Positions 1 through 6,554 of a stretch of DNA of 10,132 nucleotides are shown here, piece after piece; positions within the stretch are counted from its first letter, which is position 1, and every line of letters begins with the position of its first letter. The stretch comes from an uncultured Pseudomonadota bacterium (GTDB lineage Bacteria; Bdellovibrionota_B; Oligoflexia; Oligoflexales; Bog-1112). The position numbers and the translations under genes are program-made. Under the pieces are notes generated by a model, which saw only the letters and a list, made by a program, of their open reading frames with translations, searched no databases and was not told where the DNA came from. Where the stretch lies: positions 1 through 10,132 of the forward strand of contig CALBMD010000166.1 in the NCBI GenBank assembly GCA_937896265.1, in the 5' to 3' direction.

Positions 1-769
1 CCTTAGAAACTGATTTTAGAATTCCTTGCGACAATTCAGCTGTGAACTCTCCTGTTGTCTTCAAGGCGCTTGACACGTCGGACCATGATGAAGTAGATAA
101 AATATTTGTTGTTATCTTAAGAGAATTTTCTATAGCTTCATCAGCTATAGAATTTTGTATAGAGAGAAATCCAGCTATAAACATTGCTGTGCGGGTCTCT
201 GAAATCAGTTTTTCCCATGCTTTATTTTCTCTTTCAAAGTTAGCTATAAAGTTATTTGCCTTCTCAAGTCGAGAGTCTGTATAGGCATGAAAATCAACCC
301 AAGTACGTTTTAATATTTCAGGTTTGCCACTATTAATATTAGGATCGAGCAAAAAATGTAGTTGATTTTCTGGTATTAAAAACGGACGAGATATATCAAC
401 ATTAGCCCCTTTGTTAGCGAAGAGGTAATTCAATGCTTTCTGTAAAAATCCATCGTGAATATTCCCCCATCTAGGAGGATAGGTATCAATGATTGTAAAT
501 AGGTAACTTACTTGAGGTCTTGTCGGATCTTGATATGATGGCTCAGTGTGTTGATTTCCCTTAATAACCTGCGTTACTCTAACTATTAGCTTTCCTGGTG
601 TTACTTTATGTAGGTTATTTTCTTTAATATCTAAAATACAGATTGTGCCAGGGTCCATTAGACCAAGGGTAGTTAATTCACCTAAATCATTCTTGACTGT
701 CTTGTGCTCTTTGCAAGCAGGCAGGTACAAAATTAGTACTATTTTGGCTAATATTTTTAGACTTTTGAT
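1..769 (-). CDS. Probable lipoprotein of unknown function, 3' part beyond the left edge
   Basis: The minus strand stays open from an in-frame TAG at 784-782 to the left edge, giving 256 codons from 769. The first residues read as a lipoprotein signal: a short basic stretch (K2, K5, K9), a hydrophobic core, then the lipobox L16-P17-A18-C19 followed by K-E. This predicts a lipid-anchored envelope protein. No ATG, GTG or usable TTG lies between the TAG and the signal peptide. The best-placed initiation codon is ATC at 769-767, with GAGG (780-777) seven bases upstream. A rare ATC start, a lost start codon or a sequencing error are all possible. After the lipobox the chain is soluble-looking; the last 100 or so visible residues look helical and rich in Glu, Lys and Asn. 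I recognise no family. One sampled stretch (121-180) is 30% G+C, well below the kynurenine genes. It lies 94 bases downstream of the hsp70-like gene on the same strand and may be co-transcribed. Confidence 0.6.
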   Translation of the reverse strand, partial: MKSLKILAKIVLILYLPACKEHKTVKNDLGELTTLGLMDPGTICILDIKENNLHKVTPGKLIVRVTQVIKGNQHTEPSYQDPTRPQVSYLFTIIDTYPPRWGNIHDGFLQKALNYLFANKGANVDISRPFLIPENQLHFLLDPNINSGKPEILKRTWVDFHAYTDSRLEKANNFIANFERENKAWEKLISETRTAMFIAGFLSIQNSIADEAIENSLKITTNILSTSSWSDVSSALKTTGEFTAELSQGILKSVSK

Positions 770-863
770 ATAGTAGCCTCGCTAAAACCGTGATGACAAA
801 TGAACAGAACTACCCAATTCTATCATGCCTTGCATTGTTTTTGCTCTTTGAGAGACCCGCTTT

Positions 864-2141
864 CTAGGCGCTATAAAATACTTCTTTCGCCTTCAAAGCT
901 AAGCCATTAATGATTGAATGAAATTGGCTTTGTGTCTGAATCGTCTCATTGCCAAAACGTTGTATCAGGCCATCGCGGATAGCGGGGACTTTTGCAGTAC
1001 CGCCAGTTAAGCACACAAGATCAACATCACTGTGTCTAATTTGGGCTGAGGCAACACACGCATCAACTGTCGCCATGATCTGGTTAACGATATCAGTACT
1101 TGCAGCTGTAAATGCAGTCGAAGTAATAGTTTCTTCGACATCTAACCCTGGGTAGTTGAATGCAAAGGTCGCTTGCGGCTGGTCAGATAAAGCGATTTTT
1201 GTTTTTTCGATTGTTTCAAACAAACGGTATCCTAAGTTTTCCTCTGCAAGAAGAAATAATCTTTCAATATTTTTTTGCTCTGCTGGTGATAGCGCCCATC
1301 TTTTAGCATGCTCTAAGAGGGTGCGGATATCGCTTCTATTAAAGAAAGAAATATCAGGAGCTGAGCACATTTTGTTCAAAATGTTATGGGGCAGGTGAAG
1401 TATGTTTTTGCCCAAGGGTAGCTTATAAGTAATTTTTGAACCAAAGTGTGGTGAGATATTATGCAACATCATGGATCCGTCAAAGCGGTCCCCAGCGATG
1501 CTAATGCCATTTATTGCTAGAATATCTTTGGAGCTAAATGTTTGATTGCTCATTTTAAGGACGGTGAAATCACTTGTTCCACCGCCAAAGTCTGCTACTA
1601 AAACTATTTTTGGTGTGAATACTTTCTGGCGAAACTCATAGGCGGCGGCAATGGGTTCAGGTAGAAAATGAATGTCCTCAAAGCCAGCCATCTGGGCAGC
1701 CGCTTGCAATCGATTTTGGGCGAGTTGATCTAAGCGTTCATCTAAAGCAAAGGCTGCCGGGCGTCCAAGCACAACTTTAGTAACATCACTGCCCACAATA
1801 GCATTGGCACGTAAGCGTATTTCTTTTAAGAAAAAGCTAATCAGGTCAATAAGGCTATAATTCTTGCTATGAATTGAGGTGTGGGTGAACTGAGGGTCAG
1901 GTAAGTATTTCTTGATCGAACGCAGCAACCTGCCTTCTGCAAATCGGCTGCTATATTCAGAAATAGCATCGCTGCCAAAGAACCACTCACCTAGTTCCGG
2001 CGTATAGATGATGCTTCGCATAATCGTCGGGTCTAAGGCGCCTGTTGCAATCGGTAGAACTTCGGTTCTATCCCTTTGTACAGCAGCTATTAAGGTGTTG
2101 GATGTACCAAAGTCGATGGCATAGGCTATAGCATCAGGCAT
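864..2141 (-). CDS. Hsp70-family (YegD-like) ATPase lacking a substrate-binding domain
   Basis: This 425-residue protein has the Hsp70/actin-type nucleotide-binding fold. The phosphate-1 loop is DFGTSN (residues 10-15), the family signature FLPEPIAAAYE is at 159-169, phosphate-2 is ADFGGGTSDF (183-192), GDRFD follows at 217-221, and the adenosine motif LTGGTAKVPAI is at 378-388. The chain ends about 35 residues after the adenosine motif, so the beta-sandwich substrate-binding domain and lid of DnaK are absent. Length and layout match the YegD-type Hsp70 proteins (E. coli YegD is about 450 residues). Clients and role are unknown; a cytoplasmic ATP-dependent chaperone-like or regulatory role is inference. 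The ATG at 2141 has GAGAG about five bases upstream and the conserved DFGTSN falls where expected, so the start is sound. It is transcribed divergently from the kynurenine operon and precedes the lipoprotein gene. Confidence is high for the family and low for the function. Confidence 0.88.
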   Translation of the reverse strand: MPDAIAYAIDFGTSNTLIAAVQRDRTEVLPIATGALDPTIMRSIIYTPELGEWFFGSDAISEYSSRFAEGRLLRSIKKYLPDPQFTHTSIHSKNYSLIDLISFFLKEIRLRANAIVGSDVTKVVLGRPAAFALDERLDQLAQNRLQAAAQMAGFEDIHFLPEPIAAAYEFRQKVFTPKIVLVADFGGGTSDFTVLKMSNQTFSSKDILAINGISIAGDRFDGSMMLHNISPHFGSKITYKLPLGKNILHLPHNILNKMCSAPDISFFNRSDIRTLLEHAKRWALSPAEQKNIERLFLLAEENLGYRLFETIEKTKIALSDQPQATFAFNYPGLDVEETITSTAFTAASTDIVNQIMATVDACVASAQIRHSDVDLVCLTGGTAKVPAIRDGLIQRFGNETIQTQSQFHSIINGLALKAKEVFYSA

Positions 2142-2171
2142 AAGACTCTCTATTTTATTTTTGGGGATAGT

Positions 2172-2199
2172 ATTTTACATTTAAATTTTTTAAAAGCAA
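2172..2199 (-). promoter_or_regulatory. Candidate sigma70 promoter for the hsp70-like gene
   Basis: Read on the minus strand, TTGCTT (2199-2194) is followed by a 16-base spacer and TAAAAT (2177-2172, five of six consensus bases), about 30 bases before the ATG at 2141. The -35 box is weak and the area is AT-rich, so this is a pattern match only. No heat-shock sigma32 sequence was seen. Confidence 0.35.
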
Positions 2200-2262
2200 G
2201 AAATTTATGCCCTCTTGACCAGGGCAGGGCTTCCTCAGCTAAATTTAGTTGCTTTTTTGAAA

Positions 2263-2316
2263 GCAAGGAAGGGTCTGGGAAAACTGCGCAGTTTTCTCCC
2301 AAACCCTCATCCTTGC
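2263..2316. repeat. 54-base near-perfect inverted repeat (long hairpin)
   Basis: The left arm (2263-2287) and right arm (2288-2316) are complementary over about 25 base pairs, broken by one C/A mismatch and two 2-base bulges on the right arm (2296-2297 and 2308-2309). The tip is GCGC. The ends pair as GCAAGGA with TCCTTGC. Neither side has a downstream T-run in the direction of transcription, so it does not look like an ordinary intrinsic terminator. It could be a dispersed palindromic element, a structured leader or small RNA, or a protein-binding site. Confidence 0.75.
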
Positions 2317-2399
2317 TGTTGCTTGCATTTAGATGCAGTAGCCTTTTCATATCCTTGGATTTCAATAGCGTTCCAAAAGTGTGTTAAATCCACAAAGAG

Positions 2400-2428
2400 T
2401 TGCTTTTTCATGATGCAGTCACTATGCT
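2400..2428 (+). promoter_or_regulatory. Candidate sigma70 promoter for the kynurenine operon
   Basis: TTGCTT (2400-2405), a 17-base spacer and TATGCT (2423-2428, four of six consensus bases) sit about 88 bases before the first start codon. This would leave a leader of roughly 80 bases containing the imperfect GGCTGT/ACAGCC hairpin. The assignment rests on pattern and spacing only. Confidence 0.3.
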
Positions 2429-2515
2429 GAGCAATGGAATTTTGCTAGAAGTGGTAACAGGCTGTTTCATAAAGATCATTGATTTTTTGCTGAGACAGCC
2501 ACCAGGAGTGGTAGT

Positions 2516-2935
2516 ATGGCCGACTCAAGCATCGAAATCCACAGTACGAAAGCCCCCGCGCCAGTGGGGCTTTACCCCCATGCTCGCCAGGTGGGTAATC
2601 TCCTTTTTCTCTCTGGTGTAGGTCCAAGACAAAAAGGCACGGATGTTATTCCTGGTGGCATAAAGCCAGACGGCAGTTATGACATTGCCCAACAGTGCCG
2701 CAGTGTTTTTGATAACGTGCGATTTATCTTAGAAGACGCAGGCTCTTCGTGGGAGCATCTCGTTGATGTCACTGTCTTTCTTACTAATATGAAAGACGAT
2801 TTCAAAATCTATAACCAAATCTATGCCGAGTACTTCAAGGATAACCGCCCATGCCGCACGACGGTTGAAGTACAAAGCCTACCAACCCCTATAGCCATTG
2901 AGCTCAAGTGCATTGCTACGATGCCGCAAACTTAA
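2516..2935 (+). CDS. RidA-family protein, probable 2-aminomuconate deaminase
   Basis: This 139-residue protein belongs to the YjgF/YER057c/UK114 (RidA) family of small trimeric cytoplasmic deaminases. It carries GLYPHARQVGNLLFLSGVGPR at about 18-38, the block PCRTTVEV (112-119) whose R114 corresponds to the carboxylate-binding arginine of RidA, and IEL with E129 near the C-terminus. The run of conserved residues and the operon both point to the 2-aminomuconate deaminase branch (NbaF/AmnD, about 142 residues), which releases ammonia from 2-aminomuconate downstream of ACMSD. The alternative is a general RidA enamine/imine deaminase, which could also make sense beside a PLP enzyme. The start at 2516 has AGGAG (2504-2508) seven bases upstream. 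It is the first gene of the operon and ends eight bases before the dioxygenase gene. The family is certain; the specific substrate is inferred from context. Confidence 0.88.
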   Translation: MADSSIEIHSTKAPAPVGLYPHARQVGNLLFLSGVGPRQKGTDVIPGGIKPDGSYDIAQQCRSVFDNVRFILEDAGSSWEHLVDVTVFLTNMKDDFKIYNQIYAEYFKDNRPCRTTVEVQSLPTPIAIELKCIATMPQT

Positions 2936-2943
2936 GGTAAATA

Positions 2944-3450
2944 ATGATATTTCCCCCTATCAACCTTCAGCAATGGATCAAGCAGCACCGTCATCTTTTA
3001 AAACCACCTGTTGGCAATAAAATGGTGTTTAAAGAGCAGGGTTTCATTGTCATGATAGTGGGTGGCCCCAATCAGCGACATGATTTTCATTACGAGGAAG
3101 GTGCGGAATTTTTCTATCAAATTGAAGGTGATTTACAGCTTAAGGTCTATGAAGAAGGGCGAATAAACGACATTTGGGTGCGTGAGGGAGAACTTTTCCT
3201 TTTGCCTCCGAAGATCCCACATTCACCTCAGCGGATGAAGGACACCGTTGGTCTGGTAATTGAACGCAGCCGCTTAGAAGGCGAAAAAGACGGCCTTTTA
3301 TGGTATTGCGAAGGCTGTTCTAGTTTGCTTTATGAAGAGTATTTTATGCTGCGCAATATCGAGCAGGACTTCCAGACTGTGTTTAATCACTTCTATCCTA
3401 ATCAAGAGTTACGCACCTGTAAACATTGTCACAAAGTCAACTTCTCCTAG
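2944..3450 (+). CDS. nbaC: 3-hydroxyanthranilate 3,4-dioxygenase
   Basis: This 168-residue cupin opens the ring of 3-hydroxyanthranilate using Fe(II) and O2 to give 2-amino-3-carboxymuconate semialdehyde. The Fe ligands are readable as H49, E55 and H93, matching the His/Glu/His set of the Cupriavidus enzyme. R45, R97 and E107 match its substrate-binding residues. The C-terminus keeps the bacterial rubredoxin-like second metal site, C122-x-x-C125 and C159-x-x-C162. Length is close to the usual bacterial 174 or so. The ATG at 2944 has AAGG overlapping the stop of the preceding gene, and the product feeds directly into the decarboxylase encoded seven bases downstream. All catalytic residues are present, so the enzyme should be active. 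It acts in the cytoplasm. Confidence 0.95.
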   Translation: MIFPPINLQQWIKQHRHLLKPPVGNKMVFKEQGFIVMIVGGPNQRHDFHYEEGAEFFYQIEGDLQLKVYEEGRINDIWVREGELFLLPPKIPHSPQRMKDTVGLVIERSRLEGEKDGLLWYCEGCSSLLYEEYFMLRNIEQDFQTVFNHFYPNQELRTCKHCHKVNFS

Positions 3451-3457
3451 GAAGCCT

Positions 3458-4450
3458 ATGCAAAAGATTGACATCCATACTCATGTTTTGCCTAAAAATT
3501 GGCCTGATTTAAAGAAGAAATATGGATATGGCGGATTTGTTAATCTTGATCATCAAGCTTGTGGCAGTGCGCGTATGATGATCGATGGTAAATTCTTTCG
3601 CGAAATTGAGGCGAACTGCTGGGACCCTTGGCTTCGTATCGAAGACTGCCAGAGATATCAGGTAACAAAGCAAGTTTTATCGACAGTGCCTGTCATGTTT
3701 TCTTATTGGGCTAAGCCAGAACATACCTATGATCTCTCGCGTTATCTTAACGATCATATTGCTGAGGTCGCGGCCACCCATTCGAACTATTTCTATGGGC
3801 TTGGTACCTTGCCGCTACAAGATACTGAACTGGCGATAAAAGAACTTATTCGATGTGTCAAAGAACTAGGCTTGGTAGGGGTACAGATAGGATCTCATGT
3901 CAACGGCAATAACCTTGATTGGGAGCCTCTGCGGCAGGTCTTTGGCGTCGCTGAAGAACTAGGAGCTTGCATTCTTGTTCACCCCTGGGACATGCTCGCT
4001 AAAGAGCGAATGAGTAAGTATTGGCTGTCTTGGCTTGTTGGTATGCCTGCCGAGCAGGCGTTAGCTATCTCGTCCTTAATTTTTAGTGGTGTATTTCGGC
4101 AATTCCCGAAATTGCGCTTTGCTTTTGCTCATGGTGGTGGCTCGTTTCCGGCAACAGTCGGTAGGATTCACAAAGGCTTTTGTGCGCGGCCTGATCTTTG
4201 TGCAGTGGATAATGATGTTGGCCCTCGCGATTATCTAGGGCACTTTTATGTCGATTCTTTAGTGCATGATACAAAGCAGCTTACTTATTTACTTGATGTT
4301 ATTGGGGCAGATAAGATTGTGCTTGGCAGCGACTATCCTTTTCCTTTGGGAGAAGATATCCCTGGGAAAATGGTTATGGATATGGCTATAGATAAAGGTC
4401 TCAAAGAGAAGATCCTTCATCATAACGCCATGGCATGGTTAGGGAAGTGA
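3458..4450 (+). CDS. nbaD: 2-amino-3-carboxymuconate-6-semialdehyde decarboxylase (ACMSD)
   Basis: This amidohydrolase-superfamily enzyme removes CO2 from ACMS, giving 2-aminomuconate semialdehyde and preventing spontaneous cyclisation to quinolinate. The start chosen is the ATG at 3458. It opens directly with the metal motif DIHTH (H7, H9), has AGGAA overlapping the previous stop, and gives 330 residues against about 334 for the Pseudomonas enzyme. The open frame extends to 3332, but that extra segment lies inside the dioxygenase gene and does not look like protein. Further metal ligands are H175 (LVHPWD), H225 (AHGGG) and D292 (GSDYPFPLG), and R48 and R236 fit the two active-site arginines of the Pseudomonas dimer. 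Its presence marks the pathway as catabolic. The stop overlaps the next gene's start as TGATG, implying translational coupling. Confidence 0.95.
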   Translation: MQKIDIHTHVLPKNWPDLKKKYGYGGFVNLDHQACGSARMMIDGKFFREIEANCWDPWLRIEDCQRYQVTKQVLSTVPVMFSYWAKPEHTYDLSRYLNDHIAEVAATHSNYFYGLGTLPLQDTELAIKELIRCVKELGLVGVQIGSHVNGNNLDWEPLRQVFGVAEELGACILVHPWDMLAKERMSKYWLSWLVGMPAEQALAISSLIFSGVFRQFPKLRFAFAHGGGSFPATVGRIHKGFCARPDLCAVDNDVGPRDYLGHFYVDSLVHDTKQLTYLLDVIGADKIVLGSDYPFPLGEDIPGKMVMDMAIDKGLKEKILHHNAMAWLGK

Positions 4451-5259
4451 TGAATAAAAAGCAACCTATTCGGTTAGTGATTGTCGATTTAGACGGCACC
4501 CTGCTTAACTCGCAACATCAAATAAGCGTTCGAAGTCAAGAAGCTCTAGCGGTCTTGAATCAAAAAAAAATCCCTGTGGTCATTTCAACCGGGCGTTCTC
4601 TGCATGGGACATTAAAGATCTTTGATTTTCATGAGAGTAGCTGGCCTCACCCAGTGTCTATGTATAATGGAGCAATGATTGCTAGGGGCAAAAGTACTTT
4701 GCATGAGATTGCGCTCAAACATGACATCGTCGCTCGGGCTATCAAAGTGAGCCTTGATCATGGATTTTCGGTTTGCTTGCAAAGCAAAGATCAAGTTTTT
4801 ATTGATGACCCCAACCACCAACTCTTGCGTTCCTACAACTTGGCAAGATTTCAGCCTACAATAGTGGATAATTTGTTTGATGTTACGGCTAGGATATTAA
4901 AGGTTACTGTCCTTGGTGAACCGAAGTTGGTGCTAGATTTTTTAGCTCAATGCCAACAAAGCGAGTATTTGCGAGATTTTTCGGTGGTAGCAGGGTCAAC
5001 CAATTTAGTTGATTTTACCGCTGTCTCAGCGACAAAGAAGACCTCTGCAGAGTGGCTGTCCTTTTATTTGGGTGTTGCTAGTGAAGAGATAATGGCCATA
5101 GGGGATCAATCTAATGATTTAGAAATGATTCGCTGGGCTGGTGTCGGAGTAGCTATGGGTAATGCTATTGATGCTGTGAAAGAAGTGGCTAATTTTATTA
5201 GCAAGGATAATGATGCCGATGGTGTTGTGTACGCTTTGGAGCAGCATGGTTTGCTATAG
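4450..5259 (+). CDS. Cof-type HAD-superfamily phosphatase
   Basis: This 269-residue haloacid dehalogenase-type hydrolase has all four motifs: nucleophile and acid D13 and D15 in DLDGTLLNS, STGR with T47 as motif II, lysine 196 or 197 in TKKTSAEW as motif III, and GDQSNDLEM (218-226) with D219 and D223 as motif IV. The long segment between motifs II and III is the C2-type cap of the Cof/YbiV/YidA subfamily, which dephosphorylates sugar phosphates, FMN or pyridoxal phosphate. Substrate cannot be read from sequence. I start it at 4450, where ATG overlaps the ACMSD stop and AGGGA lies just upstream; an ATG at 4435 would add five residues and deepen the overlap. It is not a known kynurenine-pathway step. 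Possible roles are handling of the FAD or PLP cofactors used by its neighbours, or repair of a damaged metabolite. Both are inference. Confidence 0.9.
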   Translation: MNKKQPIRLVIVDLDGTLLNSQHQISVRSQEALAVLNQKKIPVVISTGRSLHGTLKIFDFHESSWPHPVSMYNGAMIARGKSTLHEIALKHDIVARAIKVSLDHGFSVCLQSKDQVFIDDPNHQLLRSYNLARFQPTIVDNLFDVTARILKVTVLGEPKLVLDFLAQCQQSEYLRDFSVVAGSTNLVDFTAVSATKKTSAEWLSFYLGVASEEIMAIGDQSNDLEMIRWAGVGVAMGNAIDAVKEVANFISKDNDADGVVYALEQHGLL

Positions 5260-5285
5260 CTTTTGTTACTGAAGGAAAGACCCAT

Positions 5286-6554
5286 ATGCAATTTTCCACT
5301 GATGCAGAGCTTGCGCGTCAACTTGATGCCGATGATCCTCTCTCGCAGTTTCGCTGCAAATTCTATATTCCTCAAACAAGCAAGGGGCAAAATAAAATTT
5401 ACCTCTGCGGCAATTCTCTTGGGCTGCAGCCAATCGCTGTTAGTCAAGCTATCCAAGAAACCTTGGTTAGTTGGCAAAACCGTGGTGTTGATGGTCATGT
5501 TGAAGGTGAATTTCCTTGGCTGCCCTACCACAGCTTTTTAGCGCAAGATTTAGCTGCTATGGTTGGTGCTACTCCAGCTGAAGTTGTTGTTATGAACAGC
5601 CTCACGACTAACCTTCATCTCATGCTAGTGAGCTTTTATAACCCTAAAGGGCGGCGTACCAAAATCCTCATTGAACGCCGTGCTTTTCCCTCGGATTTTT
5701 TTGCTGCTGAGTCGCAACTGGCTTACCATGGGTTTGACCCCAAGCAGCATCTTGTTTTTTGGGAGCCAGAACCAGAGACAGAGCTTTATGATGTGGCAAC
5801 TTTAAGTGCCTTACTCAAGCAGCAGGGAGAAACTATTGCCCTTGCTGTGCTCCCTGGTGTTTCTTATTATTCCGGTCAAGCTTTTGACATGGCTCTCATC
5901 ACGGAACTTTTGCATGATCATGGCATTGTTGCAGGCTGGGACCTAGCTCATGCTTTTGCCAATCTAGAGCTCGATCTGCCAGCTTGTAACGTCGATTTTG
6001 CAGTCTGGTGTCATTATAAATATGCCAATGGTGGGCCTGGTGCTATTGGTGGTGCTTTTGTCCACAGCCGTCATTTAGATCATGATTTGCCCCGCTTTCA
6101 TGGCTGGTGGGGTCATCGTGAGCATGACAGGTTTAAAATGGCCCTGGAGTTTCATCCTTTTAAGACGGCAGAAGCGTGGCAGCTTTCCAACCCGCCTATT
6201 CTAGCAGCAGCTGCCGTCAGAGCAAGTTTTGGTGTATTTCGTGAGGCTGGTTACATGGCTCCTTTGGCAACAAAAAGCCGCCTGCTTACTCACTATCTTG
6301 CTTATTTGTTGCAAGCTGAACTCTCAGATTCTATCCAAATCTTAAGCCCTCTTGGCGAAGGCCAGCATGGCTGTCAATTATCTTTAGTTTTAAAGGAAGC
6401 TGAGCCTCGGCGTATTTATCAAGCTTTATCAGAACAAGGTGTGGTTGTTGATTTTCGTGAGCCTAATGTTATCCGCTGTGCCCCTGTCCCCTTATATAAC
6501 AGCTTCAACGATGTCTATAGCTTTGTGCAGATTCTAAAGGAGGCCCTAGTATGA
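5286..6554 (+). CDS. kynU: Kynureninase
   Basis: This 422-residue PLP enzyme of fold type I cleaves kynurenine or, more likely here, 3-hydroxykynurenine to alanine and (3-hydroxy)anthranilate. The PLP lysine is K245 in HYKYANGGPG, preceded by Y244. D219 and H222 in GWDLAHA bind the cofactor pyridine ring. Other signatures are LCGNSLGL (40-47), FPSD (134-137), GWWGH (273-277) and SNPP (301-304), and the length fits the family (about 415-465). The ATG at 5286 has GAAGGA about nine bases upstream; the 26-base gap before it is the largest in the operon. The gene overlaps kmo by four bases (ATGA). With Kmo and the dioxygenase in the same transcript, the 3-hydroxy route is favoured over the anthranilate route. 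Confidence 0.96.
   Translation: MQFSTDAELARQLDADDPLSQFRCKFYIPQTSKGQNKIYLCGNSLGLQPIAVSQAIQETLVSWQNRGVDGHVEGEFPWLPYHSFLAQDLAAMVGATPAEVVVMNSLTTNLHLMLVSFYNPKGRRTKILIERRAFPSDFFAAESQLAYHGFDPKQHLVFWEPEPETELYDVATLSALLKQQGETIALAVLPGVSYYSGQAFDMALITELLHDHGIVAGWDLAHAFANLELDLPACNVDFAVWCHYKYANGGPGAIGGAFVHSRHLDHDLPRFHGWWGHREHDRFKMALEFHPFKTAEAWQLSNPPILAAAAVRASFGVFREAGYMAPLATKSRLLTHYLAYLLQAELSDSIQILSPLGEGQHGCQLSLVLKEAEPRRIYQALSEQGVVVDFREPNVIRCAPVPLYNSFNDVYSFVQILKEALV

Larger units (their letters stand above)
2142..2515. other. Divergent intergenic region between hsp70-like gene and kynurenine operon
   Basis: This 374-base stretch holds no convincing gene. It contains a candidate promoter for each direction, a small GCCCT/AGGGC hairpin (about 2207-2225), the long inverted repeat at 2263-2316, and an imperfect leader hairpin whose arms GGCTGT (2460-2465) and ACAGCC (2495-2500) enclose about 29 bases just before the ribosome-binding site of the first operon gene. 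Short open frames here on both strands cross the inverted repeat and show no recognisable protein. Regulator sites for the operon would be expected here, but I cannot assign one. Confidence 0.7.

Noticed and set aside
128..152. 9-bp inverted repeat (TTCTATAGC / GCTATAGAA, 7-base loop)
   Set aside because: It lies inside an AT-rich coding region and is explained by repeated Ala, Ile and Glu codons; there is no T-run or gene boundary nearby.
42..284. 80-codon plus-strand open frame at the left edge
   Set aside because: It is antisense to the open lipoprotein frame, which has a signal peptide and lipobox; the plus-strand translation shows no family features.
782..835. 17-codon ATG frame between the hsp70-like and lipoprotein genes as a separate peptide gene
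   Set aside because: Very short with no clear ribosome-binding site or recognisable product; kept only as context for the start-codon finding.
2150..2365. 71-codon minus-strand open frame upstream of the hsp70-like gene
   Set aside because: It starts with TTG, lacks a well-placed ribosome-binding site, runs straight through the long inverted repeat and shows no recognisable protein.
2355..2390. GGATTT / AAATCC inverted repeat as an operator for the operon
   Set aside because: Only six bases with a long spacer in AT-rich DNA; chance is a sufficient explanation.
3332..3457. 42-residue N-terminal extension of ACMSD
   Set aside because: It lies entirely inside the dioxygenase gene in another frame. 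ACMSD proteins begin a few residues before the DIHTH metal motif, exactly where the ATG at 3458 falls.
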